64,000 nucleotides of DNA from Diploptera punctata (Eukaryota; Arthropoda; Insecta; Blattodea; Blaberidae), in contig JASPKZ010003435.1 of the NCBI GenBank assembly GCA_030220185.1, forward strand, positions 1,102,501 to 1,166,500, read 5' to 3'. A program made the translations under genes and the position numbers. The notes below the pieces were generated by a model that saw only the letters and a program-made list of their open reading frames with translations, was not told where the DNA came from and searched no databases. How positions within the stretch are numbered: the stretch's first letter is position 1; every line of letters starts with the position of its first letter. Below, piece after piece: positions 44,086 to 54,651 of the stretch.

Positions 44086-44550
44086 CAAAAATGTTTATTG
44101 TGAATTATCCGTAAGAGATAAACATATATTGTCGCGGACTTTTTTGTAAAGCTGTATGAGATATTCAATTCTGTGTACATTTGATTTTATGTATTTGTTA
44201 TGGTTTAGGCAGCATAAGCCATTTAAGCGTCCGAAAAGCTACCATTTTCACGTTTTCTACTACAAAGGGAGATTTTTAAGGGTGTAGGAGTTGAGTATCA
44301 CAATTCTCTTATAGTCTATGTTCAACCCGGGAATCTCTTGAACATTTTGTAAAAAGCCCCATCAGAATAGGATCAACAGTATGGCCGCGCATAAAGTACA
44401 AACAAACAAACAATTTTTATATATTAGATATTGTATAATCCCACACACATTTTAGTAATTTCTTATCGTTGGCTTTCTTCTGTTTATTTCAAACTGTTTG
44501 ATAAGTCAAAAGCAATTAATGTACCCTATAGAATACAATGCGAATTCAAT

Positions 44551-44551
44551 G

Positions 44552-44618
<67 letters not shown>

Positions 44619-44620
44619 TA
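44551..44620. repeat. (AAT)n microsatellite
   Basis: About 21 uninterrupted AAT units. Confidence 0.95.
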
Positions 44621-44756
44621 TTAATGTAATATAAATATTAACCTGTTAGCTTACCAAGGAAAATAAATAACTGTTTAACTTCACATTTATAAGAATGGCT
44701 CCTGGTATTATATATGGAAATTTTATTTAAACTGACAATCGGAAATTTAATCAACA

Positions 44757-45062
44757 ATTTTGAAATTCATATTAAAGCACCGTTGAGGTTATGTAATGAG
44801 ATGTTAAATATATAATTTTTACCTGGTAAGTCAGTGGTCCTCAACTAAATTATTAAACTTCAAGTTAATCTAATATGGAGGCCTTTCGAAAACAATGTTT
44901 CATCTTCTGCGTTTGAACTGGAACTTATGGCGTTCCAGTTAAAACAGAGAAGATTAAACATTGTTTTCGAAAGGCCTCCATATTAGATTAACTTGAAGTT
45001 TAATAATTTAGTTGAGGGTGACTGACTTACCAGGTAAAAATTATATATTTAACTTCTCAATA
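44757..45062. mobile_element. Palindromic Penelope-LTR-like element 2, ~120-bp arms
   Basis: Arms 44804-44924 and 44932-45052 are reverse complements with a 7-bp loop. The left flank CGTTGAGGTT and the phrase CCTCAACT are shared with the 10.1-kb palindrome and the 62-kb repeat, while the arm sequence differs. Each arm holds the core GA(A)GAT, AAAC-ATT-GTTT, CGAAAGGCC, the same layout as the GATGA-stem-GAAAG core at 10.26 kb but with a different, still paired stem. Confidence 0.65.
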
Positions 45063-46336
45063 AGAAATTCGTCCAAAATACACCCCTTTACTGATTCTAA
45101 ATTTCTTCTTTATTAGATTTGTGATCCTTCTTTATTTTTGTACTAAATATTTTTGTTATTAACGATCACAATAATTAGATTAAGGATACTTGAAGATGTC
45201 ATTGAACAAGTGTCCCTTCCTATTACGTAGTTTTAATCCGTATTATTTGTCTGAATCCTGGGTTCCCTAACTGAAATTTTTTGTAACCTTTATATCATTT
45301 CTTCGGTAAATATTCATCTAGCATCGCACTCTACACTTTCATAAAATAGATTATACTTAAAAAAATAAAAGAGAGAAAAGAAAAAGAAGACGAAAGAAAA
45401 CTTAGCGACGTCACATTGTTACGCATGCTTATTTTCATTACCTCTACAGTTGTAAATATAAAATTACGCCTTATTAACGGAACCCGGTACAAATTTCCTT
45501 GCAATATTGTTTAAAAATATGCAACATAAAAAAATATGTTTTCAGCTTATTCTTACGTTATGTGCATGACATTATGTCACTAATTAAATAAGTCTTACTG
45601 AACATAATGGCTCTCTGGTTAACGTTTTGACATATTTCTTCATGAGTAATTTAAAATAGAAAAAAATCGAACTTCTTAAAAATATTATCTTGGTACAATT
45701 TTCTCAAAAACTACCAATCCAATTGCTTCCATTATTTAGTATGTTATTTTACATAGTTCATTTGATAATAATAAGGTTTGATTGTGTTCAGATATGGATT
45801 CTATTTTATTTTAATAAATTCAAAGACAAAAAAAATGTTTTTTGTTAAAAATTGTGCAAAACATTTTTTTTGCTTAATTTCAAACATATCAATAGCACAA
45901 AGATAAATTTAGGCTATTATTATAGAGCTCTTTAAACGCATATCCATGCCAAAAATTATTCTCTACCTTTCATATTTTCAGAGACGAGTGTACCAAAATA
46001 TAAAAAATACAAGTTACGGGAAAATGCAAAAAAACTAAAAATAATGTATACATTAGCAGAGACACCATTTCTAAAAATCAATTTTTTGCGGGTTTAAATG
46101 ACCAAAATCGAAATAAATAATGTTACACATCGATGTTCGTCGAATTTTTTTTGAGCAAAAAGAAAAAAAAAAAAATCCAAATAAGTACTGGATGCCATTA
46201 AATACACTCGTTCCATTGAATAGAGATATGGGATGTTACATAAATTATTTTAATCGTGGGAAACTATTAATGTCATTACATTTTGCGCTAATTCTGGGAA
46301 AATAATTCACTAACAAAATTTAACCCACCAGTATTC
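45063..46336. other. AT-rich sequence, no gene supported
   Basis: The 61-codon frame at 46120-46305 is lysine/asparagine-rich without a known motif. No repeat stands out. Confidence 0.4.
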
Positions 46337-46347
46337 AGTATTAATAA

Positions 46348-46657
46348 GTCCACCGCTGTTGTCTCGAGATAGCGTGCTGCCTTGTCACGGTCGGGGCAGT
46401 TTTTCTGGACGAGGTTATTATCGGGGGTTTTCCTCACCTGTAAGACAAATGTCAGGAAACCTTTAAGGCCCAAACGGTCCCTGAAATCATATGGCCATCA
46501 TCATTCATATCATTATCATCATCATCCTTCACCGGTGTGGAAAGCAACGGGAAGCTACCACACCTACAATTCTCTAGTAAAGCTGCAAACATAGCATGAA
46601 AATGCTATGATTGCAGTGAAGGACCTGCCTTCGGGCAGAATTACTATGGATGGATGG
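46348..46657 (+). mobile_element. SINE-A with 11-bp TSD
   Basis: AGTAT(T/G)AATAA lies at 46337-46347 and 46658-46668. The head is deleted between the A-box area and the B box (TTGTCACGG joins directly to TCGGGGCAG), so the B box is lost. The rest of the body and both 3' hairpins are intact. Confidence 0.85.
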
Positions 46658-46668
46658 AGTATGAATAA

Positions 46669-47193
46669 TTATAATCTATTACAACTCTTGTGTAAACATA
46701 GTAAAGTGCTCGAGATGATAGCTTTATTGTAGAAATTATTAGGTAATAATTTGAAAATTGAAATCTTATATAACCTCTAAATATTACCGCTTATCTTTAA
46801 CAATTATTCAAACGTTGGCATAACTATTGGTTATATAAACTCGTGCCATATCGATAACAATAATTATCATACCTCATGCACAAAATACATCTGGCTCGTT
46901 GACGCAATTTTATCTTAGCAATCTTATCATATACCAAACAATCCGCAGTCTCAAAGTCACGTAGCTTGGTAACAAACATTTGTGTGAAGTGACTGTACTA
47001 ACTCCTCATATTGAAGGTCTAATGAAGTTCATATTCCCCCTCTCTTAGAGTCTCTCGTTCTGAATAAGAAGCACTTGACAGCAATTCATGTTAGGCTTAC
47101 TAATAACTTTAACAATTTATTTTATGTTCACTGTGGTAGGAACTGTGAAAACGGCGGCCCTAGACTCATTCGATTCACTTTATAATAGTAATA
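46669..47193 (+). promoter_or_regulatory. Upstream region of NAT-2
   Basis: No transposon is recognised here. The ATG at 47194 follows ATAATAGTAATA. I cannot assign a TATA box or start site with confidence. Confidence 0.3.
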
Positions 47194-49449
47194 ATGTCTA
47201 ACTCAACGGATAAATGGGAAAGGCCAAAGACAGTGCCTTTTCCCAATGTATGGAGAAAGGTTAATGGACTAAAAGAGATGGAGGATGGCAAGATTCCGAA
47301 ATTTAGCATTGAAGATGTGACTCCAGATATATATGACGAGGTTTTAGATTTCTTTGAGAAATTTCACTTTCACCAAATTTACGGATCAGTGATCATGAAA
47401 TGTCTGAAATTATATGACGATCAATTTGCAAGACAGGAATATATAGCAAGATGGAGGCGTGCTCTGGAAGAGAATTTATCTCTCGTGGCTTTTGTGGAAA
47501 ACGATCAAGGAGGCAAGAGGGAGATAGTGGGTTGCAACATAATGGACGTAGTTTATCAAAACAAGCAAGAATCACTCAGTACTGTAAGTATATAAATCAT
47601 TGAAACATTATGACAAAGTGATAAAGATAATGTAATTACGCGTAATAAAAAATATTAGACTACATAAGGATTAAGTTGGGGGAAAATATCATAAAAAGTG
47701 ACGATAAATTTGTCAACCGATACGCCTATCCTTCAGCCAACTTTACTTTCAGGAAATATTTTGGTACACATTTTAAAGCAGATCTTAGACTCAGTTTGGA
47801 AATGAACAGGAAAAAAAAACTCCCATACATGTGTGGAATCCTGGCATTTCAATTTATAACTTTTATATTATTAATAATAATAATAATAATAATAATAACA
47901 GTAAATGTAAGTTGTTGTTATTATTATTCATATTATTATAAATAATAATATGGTGCTACTTGTCACCTTTATTGAAAATAGTGATTTTAGTAAATTAGTT
48001 CTTTTTTCGCATTAAATCTTTTTTTTTCAGGTGTAATAATTATATACTCTAGGATGTTTTATAATAGAAAACACATCACTCATAAAATTGCTTAACGTTT
48101 TGATGCAAATATTTTGGGTATTATTATTTATTTTAGTTGTACTATAGAATATTCACACATTTATGTCGTTTAATCACAGTTTTAAATTTATTACAATAAT
48201 AGTGTCAGCATTGAGCTAATTAAGAAACTGCAGTTTTATTTAAGGTCAAGTAACCCTGTGTTTAGAAAATAGTTATACTGATGAGGATATTTTACTTAGT
48301 GTTGGGTGCAATGTTGTTATAAACATTTCTAAATAACCTTATACACATAATACGAGTACAAACTGTAGGTAATTTGTTTCATCATAGCTTTTCATTTGAA
48401 AATGTATTATATACAGTATTATTTTTTTTATTGCTGATAGTTTTTGTTTTGTTTCGCGTAATTGCTGATAGTTTTTGTTTTGTTTCGCGTAATTTTGCTA
48501 ATTAATAGAATATTAAAATAATTATAAAAACATTTGTAATTGAATACTGGGAAAATAAACCACATTAAAGAATTAATTATTTTAGAATATAGTATGTTCA
48601 ATATCCATCCATAGTAATTCTGCAATTATATTATAATTATATTATAATCATAGCATTTTCACGCTATGCTTACAGCTTTACTAGGGAATTGTGTTGGTGT
48701 GGTAGCTTCCCGTTGCTTACCATACCGGTGAAGGATGATGGTGATGATGATAATGATAAGGATGATGATGATGAAGATGATGGCCATATGATTTCGGGGA
48801 CCGTTTGGGCCTTAAAGTTTTCCTGACATTTGTCTTACAGGTGAGGAAAAACCCCGATAAAAACCTCATCCAGAAAAACTGACCCGACCGGGGATCGAAC
48901 CCTAGCCCGCTGCGTGACAAGGCAGCACGCTACCTCGAGACCAGAGCGGTGGACATTTTCAATATAAATGTCGAAATTTATAGAATCTTATTATTTTATC
49001 TTTTAAAACAATTCTCATAATTACTGACTGGATTTACTTGATTAAATAATTCAAAACATTAATATCTCATTCTATTTTAGTTTCAGAGTCCGACAATTAA
49101 GAAGATTGTTGAAGACATTGCTTACGCTGTTGGATTAGTTGATCCTTATAAAAAGTATGGAGTAAATAAGTGCCTATATGCCATTGGTTTGAACGTGGAT
49201 CCTAAATACAGGGGTCAAGGCCTTGGAATGGAAATACTGAAAGCCAGATTGGATCTCATGAAGGCTGTAGGTCTCAAGTGTACTGTAACTGCATTTAGTG
49301 GATACGCCGCGCAGAAATCAGCTCTCAAGGCTGGATATGAAGTGCTTTCTGATGTTCCATATGATCAGTTCAAATATGAAGATGGTTCGCCTGTTTATCC
49401 AGATATCGAATGTAAATCCATGTTGATAATGGCCAAAGGCGTTGACTGA
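47194..49449 (+). CDS. NAT-2: GNAT N-acetyltransferase (arylalkylamine NAT-like), two exons
   Basis: Predicted 252-residue protein: exon 1 47194-47583 (130 codons), phase-0 intron of 1,497 bp (donor ACT|GTAAGT, acceptor TATTTTAG|TTT), exon 2 49081-49449. The N-terminus (KWERPKTVPFPNVWRKV, then EDGKIPKFSIEDV and FHFHQIYGS) is plainly paralogous to NAT-1. A second AG six bases inside exon 2 (TTTCAG) could act as an alternative acceptor and would remove two residues in frame, but equal exon-2 length with NAT-1 (369 nt) favours the first. The enzyme should acetylate an amine from acetyl-CoA in the cytosol, with the substrate unknown. The intron holds a SINE-A and an (AAT)n run. Confidence 0.85.
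47873..47900. repeat. Short (AAT)n in NAT-2 intron
   Basis: About nine AAT units. Confidence 0.8.
48605..48957 (-). mobile_element. SINE-A in NAT-2 intron, minus copy
   Basis: Flanked by TTCAATAT (48597-48604 and 48958-48965). The 3' part contains an AT-rich replacement (ATTATATTATAATTATATTA) where other copies have the CTGCCTTCGGGCAG hairpin. The head and B box (complement of GGGATCGAACC) are well preserved. It is antisense to the gene. Confidence 0.85.
49081..49449 (+). CDS. NAT-2 exon 2 (acetyl-CoA-binding half)
   Basis: Encodes residues 131-252. Motif A is IGLNVDPKYRGQGLGMEI with RGQGLG at residues 174-179. Motif B region: CTVTAFSGYAAQKSALKAGY. It ends CKSMLIMAKGVD, aligned with NAT-1's CKSWIAMVKIVE. 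The frame is intact. Confidence 0.85.
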   Translation, partial: FQSPTIKKIVEDIAYAVGLVDPYKKYGVNKCLYAIGLNVDPKYRGQGLGMEILKARLDLMKAVGLKCTVTAFSGYAAQKSALKAGYEVLSDVPYDQFKYEDGSPVYPDIECKSMLIMAKGVD

Positions 49450-49598
49450 ATATTATATCTAATAGAACTTATAAATCTTTATAGGATTTATTTGTGTAAA
49501 GATAATTCTATTTAATAATCTGAATATGAACAATATTAATTAAATGTTATGATTGCATTAACTTCATGATGATGCAATGGAATCAAATATTCCAATAA

Positions 49599-50148
49599 CA
49601 CTGGTCTACAAAAATGAACATTTTTTCTTTCACAAGAATAAAAATATGAGATTTTAGAAGTATTTTTCATCCTGAATTTAAATATCATTTCAGTTTTTTC
49701 CTATCATGCAAGAGTTTTCTGTGATATGATTTACATTTTTTATAATTTTTAATAAAATCCATCTAACTCTAACTCATTCTGACGTACCTACAAAGTAGTA
49801 GATAGTGATTTTTGGGCATATTTTGCATCTGGAACATCTTTCTTCTTGGTCCAAGAGTAGTAAGCCACCATACTAGGACTCCACTTGCCTTGGTTCCTCT
49901 TTCCCATTGTGAAAAATTTGCTGATGGAAACGCTCACCGAGCTCATCAGAGACAGTCCTTAAATACGGCTTGATTAAAATCGCTACATACTAGGGATAGC
50001 CTATGACAGGTTAAAGAGAATGCTAAAATCAATTTTTAAAAATCAGCTGTGCCTGGTGGAAACATTCTGACTACATATCTGAATTCAGTATGAAAAAATG
50101 CACTTGATTCACTAATCAGATTTATTGTGAAGAAAACCTGTAACTTAA
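49599..50148 (-). mobile_element. DNA transposon copy related to 16996-17600
   Basis: The left end CACTGGTCTACAAAAATG matches the terminal repeat. The reverse strand contains MGKRNQGKWSPSMVAYYSW, clearer than in the first copy and part of the C-terminal tail of a transposon-borne protein. The right terminal repeat is lost after ACCTG near 50148. It begins 150 bp after the NAT-2 stop. Confidence 0.65.
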
Positions 50149-50319
50149 TCTGTTTTATAATTTTCATGTTATGAAAGTAATAAAAATATCGAAAGTTGTA
50201 TGAATTTTACTTTAATACTGATTAATTTGTAATTATTTTTTGTCTAATGCCACAGGTTGTTTTTTATGACATTTCTGGTTTTCTTCCCTGGCATTGGCAG
50301 AATTGTAATCCATTTCTTA
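50149..50319. other. Sequence without a recognised gene
   Basis: Nothing supported. Confidence 0.35.
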
Positions 50320-50540
50320 CGTTGGGGTACCTGGAAGGCGGAGTTATTTTACCCCGAGGGTATGATGGATGATAAATGATAATTAAGCGCCAGGAGAGTT
50401 CTTAACCTAACTTAACCTAAATTACAGACTACGGGCAATCAAACAAAAATGTTCCTATTTTGACCGGGAATCGAACCCGGGATCTCATGAACAGTAGTCA
50501 GGAACGCTGACCACTAGCCCACGAGGCTGGTACATGTCAA
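50320..50540 (-). mobile_element. SINE-F (tRNA-derived), minus copy
   Basis: On the minus strand the head reads CTCGTGGGCTAGTGGTCAGC (A box), then B box GGGTTCGATTCCCGG, then a body to the left containing the complement of CTTAACCTAACTTAACCTAA. Only one copy is seen, so the body end is approximate. Confidence 0.6.
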
Positions 50541-51604
50541 GACAGTTAACAATGTTTCACCCTTTTTACAGAATGAACTGTTATTCAGAAGAGATATCTT
50601 TTTTAAGAATATTCATATTTGACATAGTATTCAGATATTTGGGACTACTGTACGAATTTATTAAAATATATTTTGGAAAAAATAGAATTTACCTAAAATT
50701 TTGAAAACATTTAAACCGTACATAGCACTCTAAAATCGTTAGACCTATAGCTGGCATTGCTTAGAATAGAAATTAAATTGTCTTTCCAAGTGTACGCTTT
50801 GAGAAAAAACTTCAATTATTTAATAAAATTGGTATATTTTGTTCTTAATAATAAAAACGTTAATCGAAATTTAAAAATAGAGTACTAATTTTCTTTTCTG
50901 GAAATAAACTAAGATATTCTAACGTTGTAAAACCGTGTTAAGTGTAAGACAGGGAAAAAAAACAATGTCTGGGTTCGCAACAACAATGATTTGTCTATTA
51001 TGTCCTTCCGTTTACACTTACCTAAAACAAAAATTGTTTATTACAGCTAATAGAATGAAGAAATGACGTAGGCATATCATATGTAGCTGTATAAAGAACA
51101 GTATCTACTAGCAAAACAAAAATAAATTGTAAACAATTGAATTATTTCATTTTTCCAGGGGATAAGTGTTTTAATCACCAAATATTTGTTTCAAATTTGC
51201 CTTAGTATTTCATGTAACGACACACTAACAGCTCAGGTTTTTAACGTCAAAATAGTGTGGAAGGACAGACAAATGTTGCTCGGAAGCCAGTTATTTCTGG
51301 TTTGAGATTTTAAATGTGCCGTAAATCTATGAAAGAGGGTTGCTGGTTTTATTCCCTGCTAAGGAAACCCAATTATTACGTCCTTGAAAATGCATCTTCT
51401 CCACTCGCTTTTGAATCGGCGGAACTCTAAACTGCATACTAAGATACTTTCTATTAGGCTCGTGGTTACCGACGAAAAAAATCGCATTCTTATACTCAAA
51501 TTCATGCACATAATACAATTAAACATAAGTTTTAGGTTATTTATATAGTGGACTGATACGGTAAAATTTCCACTACACAATTTCATTTTTTCCTTACTTA
51601 CTTA
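50541..51604. other. AT-rich sequence, nothing recognised
   Basis: Two short overlapping minus frames at 51327-51586 show no domain. Confidence 0.4.
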
Positions 51605-52300
51605 ATACAGGTTTACCACTTTATAGCAGTTTGCCCTTGATTCCTGCTTTCCACAGATTCCTATCTTCCCATTGACCATCCTCCATACCCCTCTTCATCA
51701 TGGCATCATACACTCCCTCATACCATGCTCTTCTACTTCTCCCCCTCTTCCTTCTGCCTGGTACCATCCAATCCAACACCTGTTTAGGCCACTGGTCCTC
51801 CGACATCCGTTGTACATGTCCATACCACTGTAGAGCTCTCTTTGTTAACCTATCGATAAAAGTTTCTTCTGCATCCATTTATTGTCTGATATATGCATTT
51901 CGAATATGTTGTAGTCTGGATATTCTCATACTTCTCCGTAATCCATCCATTTCTGTCGCCAAGATTCTTTTCTGCATCCTGTCATTTATTGTCCAGCTTT
52001 CTGGACCATATGTAAGTATACTTTCTATTATTGTCTGTATAATCTCTTTTTTTGTTTTTCTTGTCAAATTTCTATTCCATGAAAGATCATTCAGGGATCT
52101 AATAGCCTTCCGTGCACAATTTACTCTGTTAATAATATATTTTTCACAAGTACCAGATCTATTATAGATCCAAGATATTTAAATTCTTCAACACATTTAA
52201 TTATCATATTATTTATTTGTAGGTCTTCTGAATTTCCTCCGATTACCATATATTCTTCATTTTTTCCATAATGACAAAACTTAGGAACAAGAATGCTGTA
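51605..52300 (-). mobile_element. LINE fragment (LINE-10fam), C-terminal part
   Basis: Minus-strand frames 52121-52300, 51879-52067 and 51621-51878 give, in order, CVEEFKYLGSII, IIESILTYGPESWTIND, KRALQWYGHVQRM, RRKRGRSRRAWYEG and EDRNLWKAGI. The last two frames are separated by a single stop at 51879. The reverse transcriptase core is missing. Confidence 0.75.
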
Positions 52301-52924
52301 AAATTGAATAACCTCACATAAAATGCTTATGATTGGGATAACCATATTCCTATGTCATTCAAATAAATGTTATGTTTTTCCTATTACTTAATTTGTAAGA
52401 TCTGCATTATTAACTTGCAGAACATTAACTAGTAGAACATATATTTATTTATACAAGTGAGGATATAACTAAACAACTAATATATAAACAACTAAATTTT
52501 TAAGTAGAAAAAGTCACTGTAGTCAATACAATTTACTTTTCATGTATTTAGTAGAAATTCTAATTATTTAGCATTAATTTAATTGAGGTTAGATACTTAG
52601 TATTTTATTCAACTATGTCCTTCAATAGCTCACATCTTTGTCACAACTTAAATCTGGGCGTGAAAAGGAAGAAACATTCTTCAGAGTCCTCTCCTTTCAG
52701 GTTTTAGATACTTTTTACGTGGGACGCACACTTCTACTATCCTTACAAATGAAGCCATACTCAATAACCCACGCCATATTTCAATTTGAGAGCCATATGC
52801 TGCTTTAAATCCAGGAATAAAATAAAATATTTTTGATGGGGCGGAAAATTACAGGTAGCAGCAGCACTAACAACAGTATGAGCAGTAGCAGTAGTACTAA
52901 TCACTCCACTGGAATTATAAGGAC
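52301..52924. other. Sequence without a gene; short imperfect trinucleotide repeats
   Basis: AGCAGC/AGTAGC/AACAAC-type repeats lie at about 52857-52900. Nothing else is recognised. Confidence 0.4.
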
Positions 52925-53320
52925 CTTGAAAACAGCTCGCTAACGCACTCTATTGTTTGTCAATGCCTTACTTTCATTCCAATTCATTCCTGTCTGTTCA
53001 GCTCCATACCTGATGGTATTACTCCATTTTGCCCTAGGTCTTCCGCTTCGCCTTCTCAATCCTTGGGGGTTCCAATCAAATGCCATTTTTGTGATATTCT
53101 CTCTCCTTAACACATGACCAATCCATTTACATTTTCTAAATTTGATGTCTTTACAAATTTCAATTCGGTTCGTTCTTCTCCAAAGGTTCTTTATTTGTTA
53201 TAATCTCTGCCCACCATATACCTAATATATTTCTCAGGTAACAATTCATAATGATTTGCGATTTCTTTCCAATTGGTTTTGTGGCCTTCCAAGTTTCATA
53301 GCTGTATAATAAAATTTATT
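52925..53320 (-). mobile_element. LINE fragment (LINE-11fam)
   Basis: The complement reads, with frame breaks, a GLRRRSGRPRAKW-like stretch and WIGHVLRREN, the usual C-terminal signature, then continues toward 53310 (SYETWKATKPIG). Both ends are uncertain. Confidence 0.55.
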
Positions 53321-53785
53321 TCGGAATTATACATTAAATAAATACCTTGATAAATTATGTATTCTTTAATAAAACTTATAAAATTAACGTAAGCTTTTAA
53401 TTCAATACTTAATGACATTATATGCCTGATCTTAAGTTCCTTAACAGAAATAATTTCCCCTACAAATATGACTTTATTTTTGTTGAGAATCTAAGCTTAA
53501 TCATGTTTTTGGTCACTTCTGTAGCTCTAAACCAATATTTAAATTTTAAATTTTAAACATATCCTGATGTTTTGTAGTATATCAAATTCTTGAGTTTATT
53601 TAAATAATAGATTATATGCCCGGAAGACGAACCTAATAGGGATCAATAGATTAGATATTAGACATTAAATATACGGATTGTTGTTTACTTTAGAATTGAA
53701 AAATAAATTATACTTGAAGTTTGAACTAACTTCAACTTGTACGTCATTAATTATTTTAAGTGTTTTTCCGATTATGTGTTCCATA
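53321..53785. other. AT-rich sequence, nothing recognised
   Basis: No supported gene. Confidence 0.35.
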
Positions 53786-53786
53786 T

Positions 53787-53787
<1 letters not shown>

Positions 53788-53852
<65 letters not shown>
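53788..53852. repeat. (AAT)n microsatellite
   Basis: About 21 AAT units. The asparagine run in the frame across it is an artefact. Confidence 0.95.
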
Positions 53853-53854
<2 letters not shown>

Positions 53855-54500
53855 TGTGCATTTCGGCTTACTCACAACACTTATAGTAAAAAATGCATAT
53901 CTTTACATACAAAATTACGACACTATAACACTGTAATTAAACCAGAGTGCCTCTATGGAGCAGAAACATTAATTTTGAACAGAAAACATAATATCGAAAA
54001 TATAGTGAAAAAAGAATACAAAATTATAAGAAACGTTTTAGGTCCACAAGACATAGGTGAAGCATTTAGACTCAGATGTAAAAAGGAAATAAAAATATAT
54101 ACAGACATTCATAGTAATATTAGAAAACGAAGGTTAACATTTTATGGCCATATTAAACGAATGAACTCAAATAGGCTTACAAAACAGATAATGGAATTCT
54201 ACGAAAACAGAAGTAAAGCTCCAGTGGATACTATGAAGTGGATTGATGAAGTCCAAAAGGACTTAAAATTGGCAGGAATTACTAAAGAAGATATCCCAAA
54301 CAGAGATATATTAAGAATTAAGGTGAATAAGTGGCAAGTTGACCAAGAGGACAAACCGAAGAAATAACAACTGGAACAACTTGGACAGATGATAGAAAAC
54401 AAGCTCATAGCAAAAGAAAGAAAGAAATTTGGGCTCAAAGGAAACGCCTCTAAGTAATTTGCGTAGTCCTACATGGGCTCATCCGCAATAAAAAAAAATA
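53853..54500 (+). mobile_element. LINE fragment (LINE-12fam), C-terminal part
   Basis: A continuous frame (53855-54367) reads KPECLYGAETLILNRKHNIE, RRLTFYGHIKRMNSNRL, and VDTMKWIDEVQKDLKLAG, again the LYGxE ... GHxxRM ... W order. The start codon shown by a long frame lies before the microsatellite and is not meaningful. The 3' end, with CGCAATAAAAAAAAATAAT, is near 54500. Confidence 0.7.
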
Positions 54501-54651
54501 ATTGTATCAAGCAGACTTTATTAATAAGTCTTTGTTGGGCAGATTTTTTAAGGTAGATGTTAATTAACACCTGAAATATTAATAAATAATTATAAATAAA
54601 ATTTATTTTGCAAACAGATTAGGAAGTTTTGTATAGGATTAAAAGAAAGAT

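Larger units (their letters stand above)
43316..44428 (-). mobile_element. Helitron H2 (non-autonomous) carrying two SINE-C
   Basis: The minus-strand 5' end is TCTAATATATAAAAATTG at 44428, followed by (GTTT)n and ATGCGCGGCCATAC. The 3' end reads GGCGT ... ATATTAGCTAG, ending at 43316 and followed by T. The hairpin's right arm is mutated (ACTCC for ACGCC). Helitron body phrases (GTCGCGGACTTTT complement, GATCTTCTTGGCATAAATG) interleave with two SINE-C insertions. Confidence 0.75.

Noticed and set aside
46120..46305. 61-codon Lys/Asn-rich frame
   Set aside because: Composition reflects A-rich DNA and no motif is present.
50390..50420. Interstitial telomere repeat (CCTAA)
   Set aside because: Only two imperfect CCTAA units inside a SINE-like body.
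50457..50540. Functional tRNA gene on the minus strand
   Set aside because: Good B box, but the acceptor stem does not pair and a SINE-like body follows.
53678..54367. 229-codon frame with an N-run
   Set aside because: The N-terminus and poly-Asn come from unique sequence and an (AAT)n repeat upstream. Only the part after about 53855 is LINE coding sequence.
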